From contig WRDE01000093.1 of assembly GCA_009783605.1 (NCBI GenBank), positions 1 through 7,404 of the forward strand: a stretch of 7,404 nucleotides of DNA, written 5' to 3'. Positions 1 through 5,945 of the stretch are shown piece by piece. The notes beneath the pieces are model-generated. The model did not search any database. It was not told where the DNA came from and saw only the letters and a list, made by a program, of their open reading frames with translations. Numbering within the stretch: the stretch's first letter is position 1; each line of letters begins with the position of its first letter. Both the position numbers and the translations under genes were made by a program. This DNA comes from Oscillospiraceae bacterium. Lineage in GTDB: Bacteria > Bacillota > Clostridia > Oscillospirales > Acutalibacteraceae.

Positions 1-1128
1 AAGCAATACCGTTGCCGCGCGGTTCATAACGCCAAGAAGGTTATCCCGTTTTTCAATAACGCTTATCATCCGTTTATGCTCCCGCAAATCACGGGTATAA
101 CCCGCAATAACATAATCGTCCCCGTACATCACACGGACAAGCGTGACCTCACAGGGAATTTCGGTGCCGTCCGGCAGGAAGTATGATATTTCCAGAACAT
201 TCCGCCCCTCGGCGAAAGTCGTATCGAGTATTTCTTTTTTTCTCTCTTTGGATTTCGTCCCGTCAGACTGATACTCCGGCAGGAATTCAAAGTACCGGTC
301 AGAAAGCTCCTGCCGGCTTTTTACTCCAAACAGTCTTAATGATTCCTCGTTGCACTCAATAATTTGATAGTTTTTATCCCATATACGGCAGGCAAGGGGC
401 GAGGTATCCAACAACAGCTTCATCCGTTCATTTTCGCTCTGGATATGCGCTGCCTGCGCTTCGATAGTTTTGCTCATTTTACCAACTTTACCGGACAGGT
501 AAAGCGCGAAAAACAACGCGAATAAAAGAGAAATGATTATGGCGATGCTCTGCATGAGCAGAGCGTTGGCTGAAAAATCCTGATTTGACTTTATGTCCTC
601 GTTGCGCCATTCCACATTGTCGGATACCGAAGCGGCGATCGAATTTTCCAATTTGGCGGAAATCTCTTTTATCTGCGGGATTGCGTTCAGGACAGCTTCA
701 ATATCGTCATTTTTGAAAAAATCCGTTTTTACTCTGTGAACGAGCGGCAAAAATTCATCTTTATAAACCGATACAAAATCATGGAAGTGCTTTTCCTTAT
801 CTTTATCAAACGCCGTTATCAGGTATTCTTCTATAGCGTCCTGTATTTCCCCGATAGAATTGTCAATGTTTGTATCGGCGGATTCTATTTCGTCCATATC
901 CTTATGCTCCCGGTAAACCGCTGAACGGTACAGCTCGGCGTTGATTTTTTGCAAATGCTCCATAGCCACACCGAGCACATTGACCGCGGAAGCGTAATCA
1001 TACATATCCTGCTCGCGCAAATTGATCTCGTTTATGCTGCTTATGCTTACGCCGCCGATAATAAGGCACAGCGCGAACATGATAACAAAACTGAGAAGCA
1101 ATATATTCCTGACCGTCAGTTTTTTCAT
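1..1128 (-). CDS. Membrane sensor histidine kinase (4-helix-bundle sensor + PAS), C-terminal part missing at window edge
   Basis: The frame is open for 376 codons from an ATG at 1128 to the left edge, so only the N-terminal sensory half is visible. Residues about 9-31 are a first membrane segment (NILLLSFVIMFALCLIIGG) and residues about 190-212 a second one. The roughly 160 residues between them are charged and helical, as in extracytoplasmic 4-helix-bundle (MCP-type) ligand sensors. Residues about 236-346 look like a PAS domain (ERMKLLLDTSPLACRIWDKN, then ECNEESLRLFGV and FLPDGTEIPCEVTL). The last residues (RDNLLGVMNRAATVLL) resemble the linker that precedes further signalling and kinase domains in clostridial hybrid kinases. 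The kinase core itself is not in the window, so 'histidine kinase' is inferred from architecture and from the kinase remnant just upstream; a diguanylate cyclase or other output is possible. An ATG at 1137 is in frame, but the ribosome site favours 1128. Confidence 0.8.
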   Translation of the reverse strand, partial: MKKLTVRNILLLSFVIMFALCLIIGGVSISSINEINLREQDMYDYASAVNVLGVAMEHLQKINAELYRSAVYREHKDMDEIESADTNIDNSIGEIQDAIEEYLITAFDKDKEKHFHDFVSVYKDEFLPLVHRVKTDFFKNDDIEAVLNAIPQIKEISAKLENSIAASVSDNVEWRNEDIKSNQDFSANALLMQSIAIIISLLFALFFALYLSGKVGKMSKTIEAQAAHIQSENERMKLLLDTSPLACRIWDKNYQIIECNEESLRLFGVKSRQELSDRYFEFLPEYQSDGTKSKERKKEILDTTFAEGRNVLEISYFLPDGTEIPCEVTLVRVMYGDDYVIAGYTRDLREHKRMISVIEKRDNLLGVMNRAATVLL

Positions 1129-1137
1129 CCCTTTCAT

Positions 1138-1144
1138 CTCCCTC
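1138..1144 (-). promoter_or_regulatory. Ribosome binding site deciding the sensor kinase start
   Basis: On the minus strand GAGGGAG touches the ATG at 1137 with no spacer, but lies 9 nt before the in-frame ATG at 1128. The second ATG therefore has usable spacing and gives the protein starting MKKLTVRN. Confidence 0.6.
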
Positions 1145-1162
1145 TTAAATAGTTAGCCGTTA

Positions 1163-1362
1163 TTATCTGCTGTCGACCGCTGACTTTACTATAAAAACAA
1201 ACCTCGCCCCTTTTTTAGCTCCGACGCCACCCGGATTTGTCCGCTCATCATTCCTGTAAGGTGCTTGCCGATGAACAATCCGGACCCAATTCCATCGAAT
1301 GCCCTGCCTGCATTTTCGTCCGCCTGACTGAAAAACGCAAAAAGTTCCTGTTGGGGCCGCCT
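1163..1362 (-). pseudogene. Remnant of a histidine kinase ATP-binding domain (C-terminal end only)
   Basis: Reading on from the stop codon of the HTH gene in the same frame, the minus strand encodes about 50 residues that match the end of an HATPase_c domain. LFAFFSQAD corresponds to the F-box (usual form LFEPFxQAD), FDGIGSGLFIGKHL to the G2 box (FGGTGLGLAISKxL), and GQIRVASELKKG to the closing strand (GxIxVxSxxGxGS). The frame ends at a stop at 1189-1191. A one-base shift inside the run at about 1207-1214 restores a kinase-like ending (KGARFVFIV) that reaches a stop at 1163-1165. No start codon with a ribosome site precedes it, and the H-box, N-box and G1 regions are absent. I infer the tail of a kinase gene whose body was deleted, with a later frameshift. 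It lies about 20 nt before the ribosome site of the next sensor gene, so the two kinases were probably tandem genes. Confidence 0.72.
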
Positions 1363-1587
1363 TTATCGCCGCCCTTTGTCTTTTTTGATCGCGGCAACAA
1401 GCTTCTTGTCAACGCCGTTTTTTTCGCAATAATCGGCTATAAACATCCGCGCCATGCTGTTAGGCGTTGATTTATTGTTTTCCCAGCGATTAACCGTTGA
1501 AAAAGCCACGTGAATCGCTTCTGCAAATGCTTCCTGCGACATACCAAGCTGTGACCGTATTGCCTTTATCAGATCAGATATATCCAA
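1363..1587 (-). CDS. Small Cro/C1-type (XRE) helix-turn-helix DNA-binding protein, TTG start
   Basis: A 74-residue protein with one Cro/C1-type helix-turn-helix. The DNA-binding part covers residues about 5-38: IRSQLGMSQEAFAEAIHV, then the recognition segment FSTVNRWENNKS. The rest is a short helix (MARMFIADYCEKNG) and a basic tail ending KKDKGRR. I chose the TTG at 1587 because GGAGG lies 9 nt upstream and the protein then begins with the usual DISDLIKAIR. A longer reading from 1647 would run through the promoter. The family acts as cytoplasmic transcription regulators. The perfect palindrome over its own promoter suggests autoregulation, which is inference. The stop codon is followed in frame by the kinase remnant at 1163-1362, so this may be the surviving N-terminus of a larger HTH-sensor kinase rather than a free-standing repressor. 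The strong promoter and ribosome site show it can still be expressed. Confidence 0.8.
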   Translation of the reverse strand: MDISDLIKAIRSQLGMSQEAFAEAIHVAFSTVNRWENNKSTPNSMARMFIADYCEKNGVDKKLVAAIKKDKGRR

Positions 1588-1596
1588 ACAGATACA

Positions 1597-1601
1597 CCTC
1601 C
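1597..1601 (-). promoter_or_regulatory. Shine-Dalgarno GGAGG fixing the TTG start of the HTH gene
   Basis: GGAGG (minus strand) stands 9 nt before the TTG at 1587. No ATG or GTG in frame has comparable spacing, so the site argues for the rarer TTG start. Confidence 0.7.
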
Positions 1602-1618
1602 ATAATTCTACGTTTTTC

Positions 1619-1647
1619 ATTATAGCATATGCTATATTCATTTGCAA
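1619..1647 (-). promoter_or_regulatory. Sigma-A type promoter of the HTH gene
   Basis: On the minus strand there is TTGCAA (1642-1647), a 17-nt spacer, and a consensus TATAAT (1619-1624) preceded by TGC, which makes an extended -10 element. Transcription would start near 1611-1613, giving a leader of about 24 nt that contains the GGAGG. The spacer is the optimal length. Confidence 0.75.
1621..1636. promoter_or_regulatory. Perfect 16-bp palindrome over the -10 region, candidate operator
   Basis: TATAGCATATGCTATA reads the same on both strands. It covers four bases of the -10 box and most of the adjoining spacer, so a bound dimer would block RNA polymerase. XRE-type proteins commonly bind such dyads, and the gene directly downstream encodes one, so autorepression is the natural inference. 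The symmetry also puts TGCTATATT on the plus strand (1630-1638), a possible divergent extended -10 box. Confidence 0.5.
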
Positions 1648-1721
1648 GCGGTTTTGTGAAAAAATTAAGACAAAATTTTGAGATTTCGAATGAAATAATC
1701 CCGGTTTCTTTGGTTGCGGTA

Positions 1722-1760
1722 AGCTTTGGTAAAAGCGTCGATAACGTTTTTATCAAAGCT
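1722..1760 (+). repeat. 16-bp inverted repeat, stem-loop better paired in plus-strand RNA
   Basis: Arms 1722-1737 and 1745-1760 enclose a 7-nt loop (TCGATAA). In plus-strand RNA all 16 positions pair, 14 by Watson-Crick and two as G-U. In minus-strand RNA those two positions would be A-C mismatches. No T-run follows, so it is not a terminator. It may be part of a plus-strand transcript ending at the terminator 1855-1890, or a decayed repeat. Confidence 0.5.
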
Positions 1761-1854
1761 GGATGCCGCTCCCTGCGGGGAGGGGGTTGCGCCTTTAGCA
1801 AAACATACTTTTTATCGGCTGTGTGTTTACCGACTATAGCGGCAGAGCCGTGCA

Positions 1855-1890
1855 AAAAAAGCCTTAGGCGTTGATTCCCAAGGCTTTTTT
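1855..1890 (-). terminator. Bidirectional intrinsic terminator after glmM
   Basis: Arms 1855-1865 and 1880-1890 are perfectly complementary (AAAAAAGCCTT / AAGGCTTTTTT) around a 14-nt loop. On the minus strand the hairpin begins 39 nt past the glmM stop codon and ends in a run of seven T. On the plus strand it ends in six T, so it would also stop any plus-strand transcript coming from the 1640-1850 region. Confidence 0.85.
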
Positions 1891-1929
1891 ACGCATTGCA
1901 GGTGGAAACTGCGCGGATATGAACCTGCT

Positions 1930-3300
1930 TTATGTATCATGAATGACTTCCTTAATTTTCTCCGACAATTCCACCGCGATCTTGTTGATCCCGTCGAAAT
2001 CCTTCCCCTCCACCATCACCCGGATGACCGGCTCGGTGCCGGAGGGGCGGATCAGGATACGGCCGGTTTTTCCCAGCGCCGCGTTGGCTTTTTCGATCTC
2101 GGCCGCCAGCTTTTTATCGGCGGTGTAAGCGGCTTTGCCGGCGGCGTCGGCGCGGACATTGATCAGCACCTGCGGGAACCGCGGCATCATCTCGGCCAGC
2201 CGCGACAGCTTCCAGCCGTTCTCCCGGCAGGCGGCCAGCAGCTGGACCGCCGTGAGCTGGCCGTCGCCGGTGGTGGCGAATTCCCGCAGGATGACATGCC
2301 CCGACTGCTCGCCGCCGATCATATAATCCTTCTCTAACATCTCCTCCAGCACATACCGGTCGCCGACCTTGGTGGCGGCGGTGGCCAGGCCATGCTCTTC
2401 GGCGGCGCGGAAAAATCCCAGATTGGACATGACGGTGGCGACAAGGGTATCCCCCTTCAGCGTCCCGGCCTGTTTCATATGCAGCCCCAGCCCGATCATG
2501 ATCTGGTCGCCGTCGATAAAGCTGCCGGTCTCGTCGATAGCGAGACAGCGGTCGGCGTCGCCGTCAAAGGCGATACCGGCGAAATACCGGCCCTTTTTGA
2601 TCGCTTCAGCCATCAACTCGATGTGGGTAGAGCCGCATTTTTCGTTGATGTTGACCCCGTCGGGGGTGTCATGGATAACGGTGCAGTCGGCGCCCAGTGC
2701 CGAAAACAGTTTGGCGGCGGTGGCCGCGGCCGAGCCGTTGGCACAGTCCAGCAGCAGCCGCATACCGTCTAACCGGACATCGGTGGTGGAGAGCAGCCGG
2801 GCGATATAGTCGGCGGCGGCGGTTTTCCGGGTGCTCACCCGCCCCAGCCCGCCGCCGGTGGGGGCGGCATACGGCTGTGCGCCGTCCAGCACGATGGCCT
2901 CGATCTCCTCCTCCAGCGCGTCCGGCAGCTTATACCCCTCGCCGTTGAACAGTTTTATGCCGTTGAACTCGCAGGGGTTATGCGACGCCGAGATCATAAT
3001 GCCCGCGTCGGCGCCGTATTTCTTCACCAAATACGCCACCGCCGGCGTCGGCAATACCCCCAGCAGCTCCACGTCGGCACCGACCGAACACAGCCCGGCC
3101 ACCAACGCCGCCTCCAGCATATCGCCGGAGATCCGGGTATCCTTGCCGATCACCACCCGCGGTTTTTTGGCGGCGGCGCCTGCTCCGCTATGACCGGCCA
3201 GCACCATCGCCGCCGCTTTGCCGATATTCATCGCCAGCTCACAGGTGAGCTCAGTGTTTGCGACGCCCCGCGCGCCGTCGGTTCCAAAAAGTCTGCCCAT
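1930..3300 (-). CDS. glmM: Phosphoglucosamine mutase
   Basis: Converts glucosamine-6-phosphate to glucosamine-1-phosphate in the cytoplasm, the step before GlmU on the way to UDP-GlcNAc for peptidoglycan. The 456 residues match the usual length (about 445-450). All four signature loops of the alpha-D-phosphohexomutase family are present. ISASHNP at 103-109 carries the catalytic serine Ser106, which becomes phosphorylated. FDGDADR at 245-251 is the Mg2+ loop. GGEQSGH at 329-335 is the sugar-binding loop. RPSGTEP at 418-424 is the phosphate-binding loop. The N-terminus MGRLFGTDGARG is typical of GlmM and separates it from other phosphohexomutases. The ATG at 3300 is preceded by AGAGG at 8-nt spacing; an in-frame extension upstream only translates a palindromic repeat. 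The gene is GC-rich (roughly 60-65% by eye), stands alone, and is closed by the terminator at 1855-1890. Confidence 0.97.
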   Translation of the reverse strand: MGRLFGTDGARGVANTELTCELAMNIGKAAAMVLAGHSGAGAAAKKPRVVIGKDTRISGDMLEAALVAGLCSVGADVELLGVLPTPAVAYLVKKYGADAGIMISASHNPCEFNGIKLFNGEGYKLPDALEEEIEAIVLDGAQPYAAPTGGGLGRVSTRKTAAADYIARLLSTTDVRLDGMRLLLDCANGSAAATAAKLFSALGADCTVIHDTPDGVNINEKCGSTHIELMAEAIKKGRYFAGIAFDGDADRCLAIDETGSFIDGDQIMIGLGLHMKQAGTLKGDTLVATVMSNLGFFRAAEEHGLATAATKVGDRYVLEEMLEKDYMIGGEQSGHVILREFATTGDGQLTAVQLLAACRENGWKLSRLAEMMPRFPQVLINVRADAAGKAAYTADKKLAAEIEKANAALGKTGRILIRPSGTEPVIRVMVEGKDFDGINKIAVELSEKIKEVIHDT

Positions 3301-3332
3301 GTTGTGTACCTCTTTCTTATGTAGAATGTTGT

Positions 3333-3408
3333 CGTAGGGGCGGGCCTTGTGTCCGCCCATGCGCATAATCAGTTGATATCACGGGAGGACACAAGGCCCG
3401 CCCCTACG
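3333..3408. repeat. 76-bp palindromic interspersed repeat (MITE/REP-like) in the glmM leader
   Basis: Arms 3333-3354 and 3387-3408 are perfectly complementary over 22 bp. The pairing continues to 3358/3383 with one mismatch, leaving a loop of about 24 nt. The arms are GC-rich (GTAGGGGCGGGCC, then TTGTGTCC). From general knowledge, near-identical GTAGGGGCGGGCC palindromes are scattered between genes in clostridial genomes. It stands 32 bp before the glmM start codon and would fold into a very stable hairpin in the leader RNA. No T-run follows, so it is not an intrinsic terminator. Confidence 0.8.
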
Positions 3409-3447
3409 GATTGTTCGTTGCATTAAAATTGCACGAAATCTTTTTAT

Positions 3448-3531
3448 TCACATATATTTCGGCGGCGGGATCCCCGTGCGGACGCAGATACGGCCGCACG
3501 CGACACCGCGCATAACATATAACAGTTTCAT
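3448..3531 (-). CDS. Candidate 27-residue small protein or leader peptide upstream of glmM
   Basis: An ATG at 3531 opens 27 codons ending in TGA at 3448-3450. It is preceded by AAGGGAG, 6 nt before the start, as good a ribosome site as any in the window. The peptide begins MKLLYVMRGVACGRI and ends GIPPPKYM. It is basic, with two cysteines (12 and 16) and a short hydrophobic start, too short for a secure membrane call. Its GC-rich codons resemble glmM rather than the AT-rich flank. A 7-bp stem-loop (3475-3481 with 3494-3500) lies inside it. It precedes glmM by 147 nt on the same strand, so it could be a leader peptide, a free small protein, or chance. I do not recognise a family. Confidence 0.45.
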   Translation of the reverse strand: MKLLYVMRGVACGRICVRTGIPPPKYM

Positions 3532-3655
3532 TGGCGGCTCCCTTCAAAAAAATCTATCATAGGTATGTACTTAATACAAATAGGTAAGGGGCAATTTTGG
3601 CATCATTTTATAATGTACAGCAACCCAAAATCATTGAAACAACGGGGCACACCTA

Positions 3656-4780
3656 TCATTTCTTCTCTCCCAGTTCCACCAATTTTATGTAATGCGGTAT
3701 ATCCTCAATGTTTGGTTGTTGAAAACAAAACGCCGGATCACAACAAGCGCAGCGCCAGTATGCCTGCCCGTCTATCTCATAGCTGACTCCGTGTTTACAC
3801 GCATTATCTCTGCGTCTTTGACAACCGCTGTCGTTCTTTTCGGTAAAAATCCGTTTTACCGAATCGGGACAGGTTTGCAGATATTCTATACAGCTATACA
3901 CATTTCTGATTCGCAGCCCAAGCTCCACTTTTTCGGGTTTTACTTCAGAATGCCAAGGATTCCATTTATTTATATTGATAATCCTGAATGAATACGGACC
4001 TTTTTGTCTTATCAGACCTTCCGTGCGATAATAATATCCCATCTCACCGCGGAACAGCCCTATAGATATGAGAGTTTCATCCATTTTATATACAAACGCC
4101 TTTTCCGCTTCCACGGGAAATGTGTCGACAAAACCTATCAGATCATCATAACCCTTGGTGTGCATATCATCTTGAAGCAATCTGAAACTGCAATGCAAAA
4201 AGTCCATCATACAATCAACATTTTTGGTCTTATCGGCAAGCATTTTCCATAAATGCAGTAACAAGGTATCGTCAGGATAACTGATGACGATATCTTTGTC
4301 TGTGATCTTATTGTTTTTCAGACCTTCGAAGGCAAATCCGTAGTCAGTCAGTTTTTGGAACAAAAACGGAGCATTTGTAATCTTTTCATCAACGGGCGAC
4401 TCAGATTTCGGACGCGGTTTTACCGCATTAAATTTTTTGATGGACGTGTGTACCGAACAGTCATGTATCTCACCGCATGTCAAAAGATTATACAACAATA
4501 TAAACGGACGAAACGATGCCTGTGCAGCATTGCGGCATTGTTGCGAAAAATTTCTATATTCTTCTTTTGAATATAACGGCATCCCAAATTCTTCGGGTGA
4601 CTCCGCTATGCCACCGTATATCTGAAAATAAAGTGTATGAAGCCGTGAAAATGCGGCTCTTATCTCCTCGTCGTTCGCGAGAAGCATAAAATCCGGATGT
4701 ATCACATACTCAAGCGGAACTTGGATCAATTGGTCCTGGCGTCTCTCGGCAAAATGACAAACCCAATAGTTATTTTTCAT
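3656..4780 (-). CDS. Uncharacterised 374-residue protein with cysteine-rich C-terminus
   Basis: I do not recognise this gene. It encodes a soluble protein without signal peptide or clear membrane segment. It begins MKNNYWVCHFAERRQDQLIQ, has a helical middle part with many aromatic residues, a low-complexity linker near 120-132 (KPRPKSESPVDE), and a C-terminal cysteine cluster. The cluster is Cys320, Cys328, His330, Cys344, Cys346, Cys347 and Cys352 (CKH ... RCACCDPAFC), spaced like a zinc-binding knuckle; metal binding is inference. The protein ends IPHYIKLVELGEKK. The ATG at 4780 has GGAG 8 nt upstream. Frames from GTG 4831 or ATG 4825 overlap or touch the ruvB stop and lack that support. 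It follows ruvB by 47 nt on the same strand, so read-through from the ruv operon is likely. It is clearly more AT-rich (roughly 40% GC by eye) than ruvB and glmM, which suggests acquisition. Confidence 0.85.
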   Translation of the reverse strand: MKNNYWVCHFAERRQDQLIQVPLEYVIHPDFMLLANDEEIRAAFSRLHTLYFQIYGGIAESPEEFGMPLYSKEEYRNFSQQCRNAAQASFRPFILLYNLLTCGEIHDCSVHTSIKKFNAVKPRPKSESPVDEKITNAPFLFQKLTDYGFAFEGLKNNKITDKDIVISYPDDTLLLHLWKMLADKTKNVDCMMDFLHCSFRLLQDDMHTKGYDDLIGFVDTFPVEAEKAFVYKMDETLISIGLFRGEMGYYYRTEGLIRQKGPYSFRIININKWNPWHSEVKPEKVELGLRIRNVYSCIEYLQTCPDSVKRIFTEKNDSGCQRRRDNACKHGVSYEIDGQAYWRCACCDPAFCFQQPNIEDIPHYIKLVELGEKK

Positions 4781-4827
4781 AAAGTATTCTCCATTATCAT
4801 TTTTGACGAATCCCAAAGTACGCATCC

Positions 4828-5886
4828 TCACTCAAACCGTATCTGCCCGCTATCCTCCGCCCCATCCCCCGGCACCGCGATCCCCAGATGCCGGTAGGCC
4901 GCCGCCAGCACCACCCGCCCCCGCGGGGTGCGGCTGATAAATCCGATCTGCATCAGATACGGCTCATACACGTCCTCAATCGTGATGGATTCCTCGCCGA
5001 TGACCGCTGCCAGCGTGTCCAACCCCACCGGGCCGCCCTTGTAATACGAGATCATCGCCTCTAACATCCGGCGGTCCACCATATCCAACCCCAGCTCGTC
5101 CACCTCTAACCGCTCCAGCGCTTCGGCGGCGGACTCCACATTGATCACGCCGCCCCCCCTGACCTGGGCGAAATCCCGGACCCGTTTCAGCATCCGGTTG
5201 GCGATCCGCGGGGTCCCGCGGCAACGGGAGGCGATCTCTAATGCCCCGTCCCGGTCACAGGGGATATCCAAAATCCGGGCGGACCGTGTGACGATCTGCG
5301 CCAGCTCCTCCGGGGTATACAGCTCTAACCGGGAGATAACCCCGAACCGGTCCCGCAACGGTGCCGACAGTTGGCCGGCCCGGGTGGTGGCGCCGATCAG
5401 GGTAAAATGGGGCAGCGGCAGATGCACGTTGAAGGCGCCCTGCCCTTTACCCTGGATGATGTCGATCGCGAAATCCTCCATCGCCGGATAGAGGATCTCT
5501 TCGGTGGTCCGGGCCAGCCGGTGGATCTCGTCGATAAACAGCACATCGTTCGGCTCCAGATTGCTCAACAGCGCCGCCAGATCCCCGGGCCGCTCCAGCG
5601 CCGGGCCGGAGGTGACCTGGAATCCGACGCACAACTCGTTGGCGATGATGCCGGCCAGCGTGGTCTTGCCCAACCCCGGCGGGCCGTAGAGCAGCACATG
5701 ATCCAGCGGTTCCCCCCGCAGCTTGGCGGCCGAGATGAAAACGGCCAGATTGTCCTTGACCTTCTCCTGCCCGATATACTCGCCCAGCGTCTGCGGGCGC
5801 AGCGACTGATCGGCGTCGTCCTCCGGATGCAGCGCCGGATCGGTCATCCGGTTTTCATAGTCGGTTTCGTATGTTTCGTAGTCCAT
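4828..5886 (-). CDS. ruvB: Holliday junction branch migration ATPase RuvB
   Basis: Hexameric AAA+ motor that, with RuvA, drives branch migration of Holliday junctions in recombinational repair. The 352 residues fit the family (about 330-350). An acidic N-terminal stretch precedes the AAA+ core. Walker A is GPPGLGKTT at 68-76 and Walker B is LFIDEIH at 116-122. Sensor I is in IGATTRAG at 164-171, PLRDRFG at 176-182 carries the arginine finger, and RGTPRIANR at 223-231 is sensor II. The C-terminal winged helix, residues about 265-340, includes GGPVGLDTLA, EPYLMQIGFISRTPRGR and a late AYRHLG. AAAGGA sits 7 nt before the ATG at 5886. In most genomes ruvB directly follows ruvA; here a lipoprotein gene lies between. 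The gene is GC-rich and appears complete, with no sign of damage. Confidence 0.98.
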   Translation of the reverse strand: MDYETYETDYENRMTDPALHPEDDADQSLRPQTLGEYIGQEKVKDNLAVFISAAKLRGEPLDHVLLYGPPGLGKTTLAGIIANELCVGFQVTSGPALERPGDLAALLSNLEPNDVLFIDEIHRLARTTEEILYPAMEDFAIDIIQGKGQGAFNVHLPLPHFTLIGATTRAGQLSAPLRDRFGVISRLELYTPEELAQIVTRSARILDIPCDRDGALEIASRCRGTPRIANRMLKRVRDFAQVRGGGVINVESAAEALERLEVDELGLDMVDRRMLEAMISYYKGGPVGLDTLAAVIGEESITIEDVYEPYLMQIGFISRTPRGRVVLAAAYRHLGIAVPGDGAEDSGQIRFE

Positions 5887-5924
5887 ATGGGGTTCCTTTG
5901 TGTTGAAATAGGTATTACAAAAAG

Positions 5925-5945
5925 AAATAAAAATTATTTTTATTT
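5925..5945. repeat. AT-only palindrome over the lipoprotein stop codon
   Basis: Two 10-bp arms (AAATAAAAAT / ATTTTTATTT) surround a single central base and overlap the last codons and TAA of the lipoprotein gene. On the minus strand CTTTTTG follows. It contains no GC pair and would be a weak hairpin, at best a partial terminator before ruvB. Confidence 0.3.

Larger units (their letters stand above)
1588..1929. other. Intergenic region between the HTH gene and glmM
   Basis: No convincing gene is seen in these 342 bases. They hold, from low to high coordinate, the ribosome site, promoter and palindrome of the HTH gene, a 16-bp stem-loop at 1722-1760, a small GC hairpin (CTCCC/GGGAG with a TGCG loop, near 1769-1783), and the bidirectional terminator at 1855-1890. 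Open frames on both strands here lack ribosome sites and recognisable domains. Confidence 0.6.
3301..3655. other. Intergenic region upstream of glmM
   Basis: These 355 bases hold only the palindromic repeat (3333-3408) and the candidate small ORF (3448-3531). A possible minus-strand -10 box, TATGAT, is seen at about 3555-3560, 24 nt before the small ORF, but I find no matching -35 element. No intrinsic terminator is visible behind the gene that ends at 3656. The part from about 3540 to 3655 is AT-rich, like that gene. Confidence 0.5.

Noticed and set aside
1574..1855. 93-residue minus-strand open frame
   Set aside because: It runs through the HTH promoter, palindrome and stem-loop, overlaps the real HTH gene in another frame, and shows no domain or ribosome site.
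1629..1874. 81-residue plus-strand open frame
   Set aside because: No ribosome site or recognisable protein; it runs into the terminator hairpin.
1939..3324. Several long plus-strand open frames opposite glmM
   Set aside because: These are shadows of a GC-rich gene; the minus-strand frame carries all GlmM motifs.
3301..3366. Longer glmM start at 3366 adding 22 residues
   Set aside because: The extra residues translate the palindromic repeat, and the ATG at 3300 has a proper ribosome site and the conserved GlmM N-terminus.
3333..3408. Palindrome as an intrinsic terminator
   Set aside because: The loop is long and no T-run follows on either strand.
4781..4831. Start of the 374-residue gene at GTG 4831 or ATG 4825, overlapping or touching the ruvB stop
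   Set aside because: Translational coupling is possible, but only the ATG at 4780 has GGAG at normal spacing.
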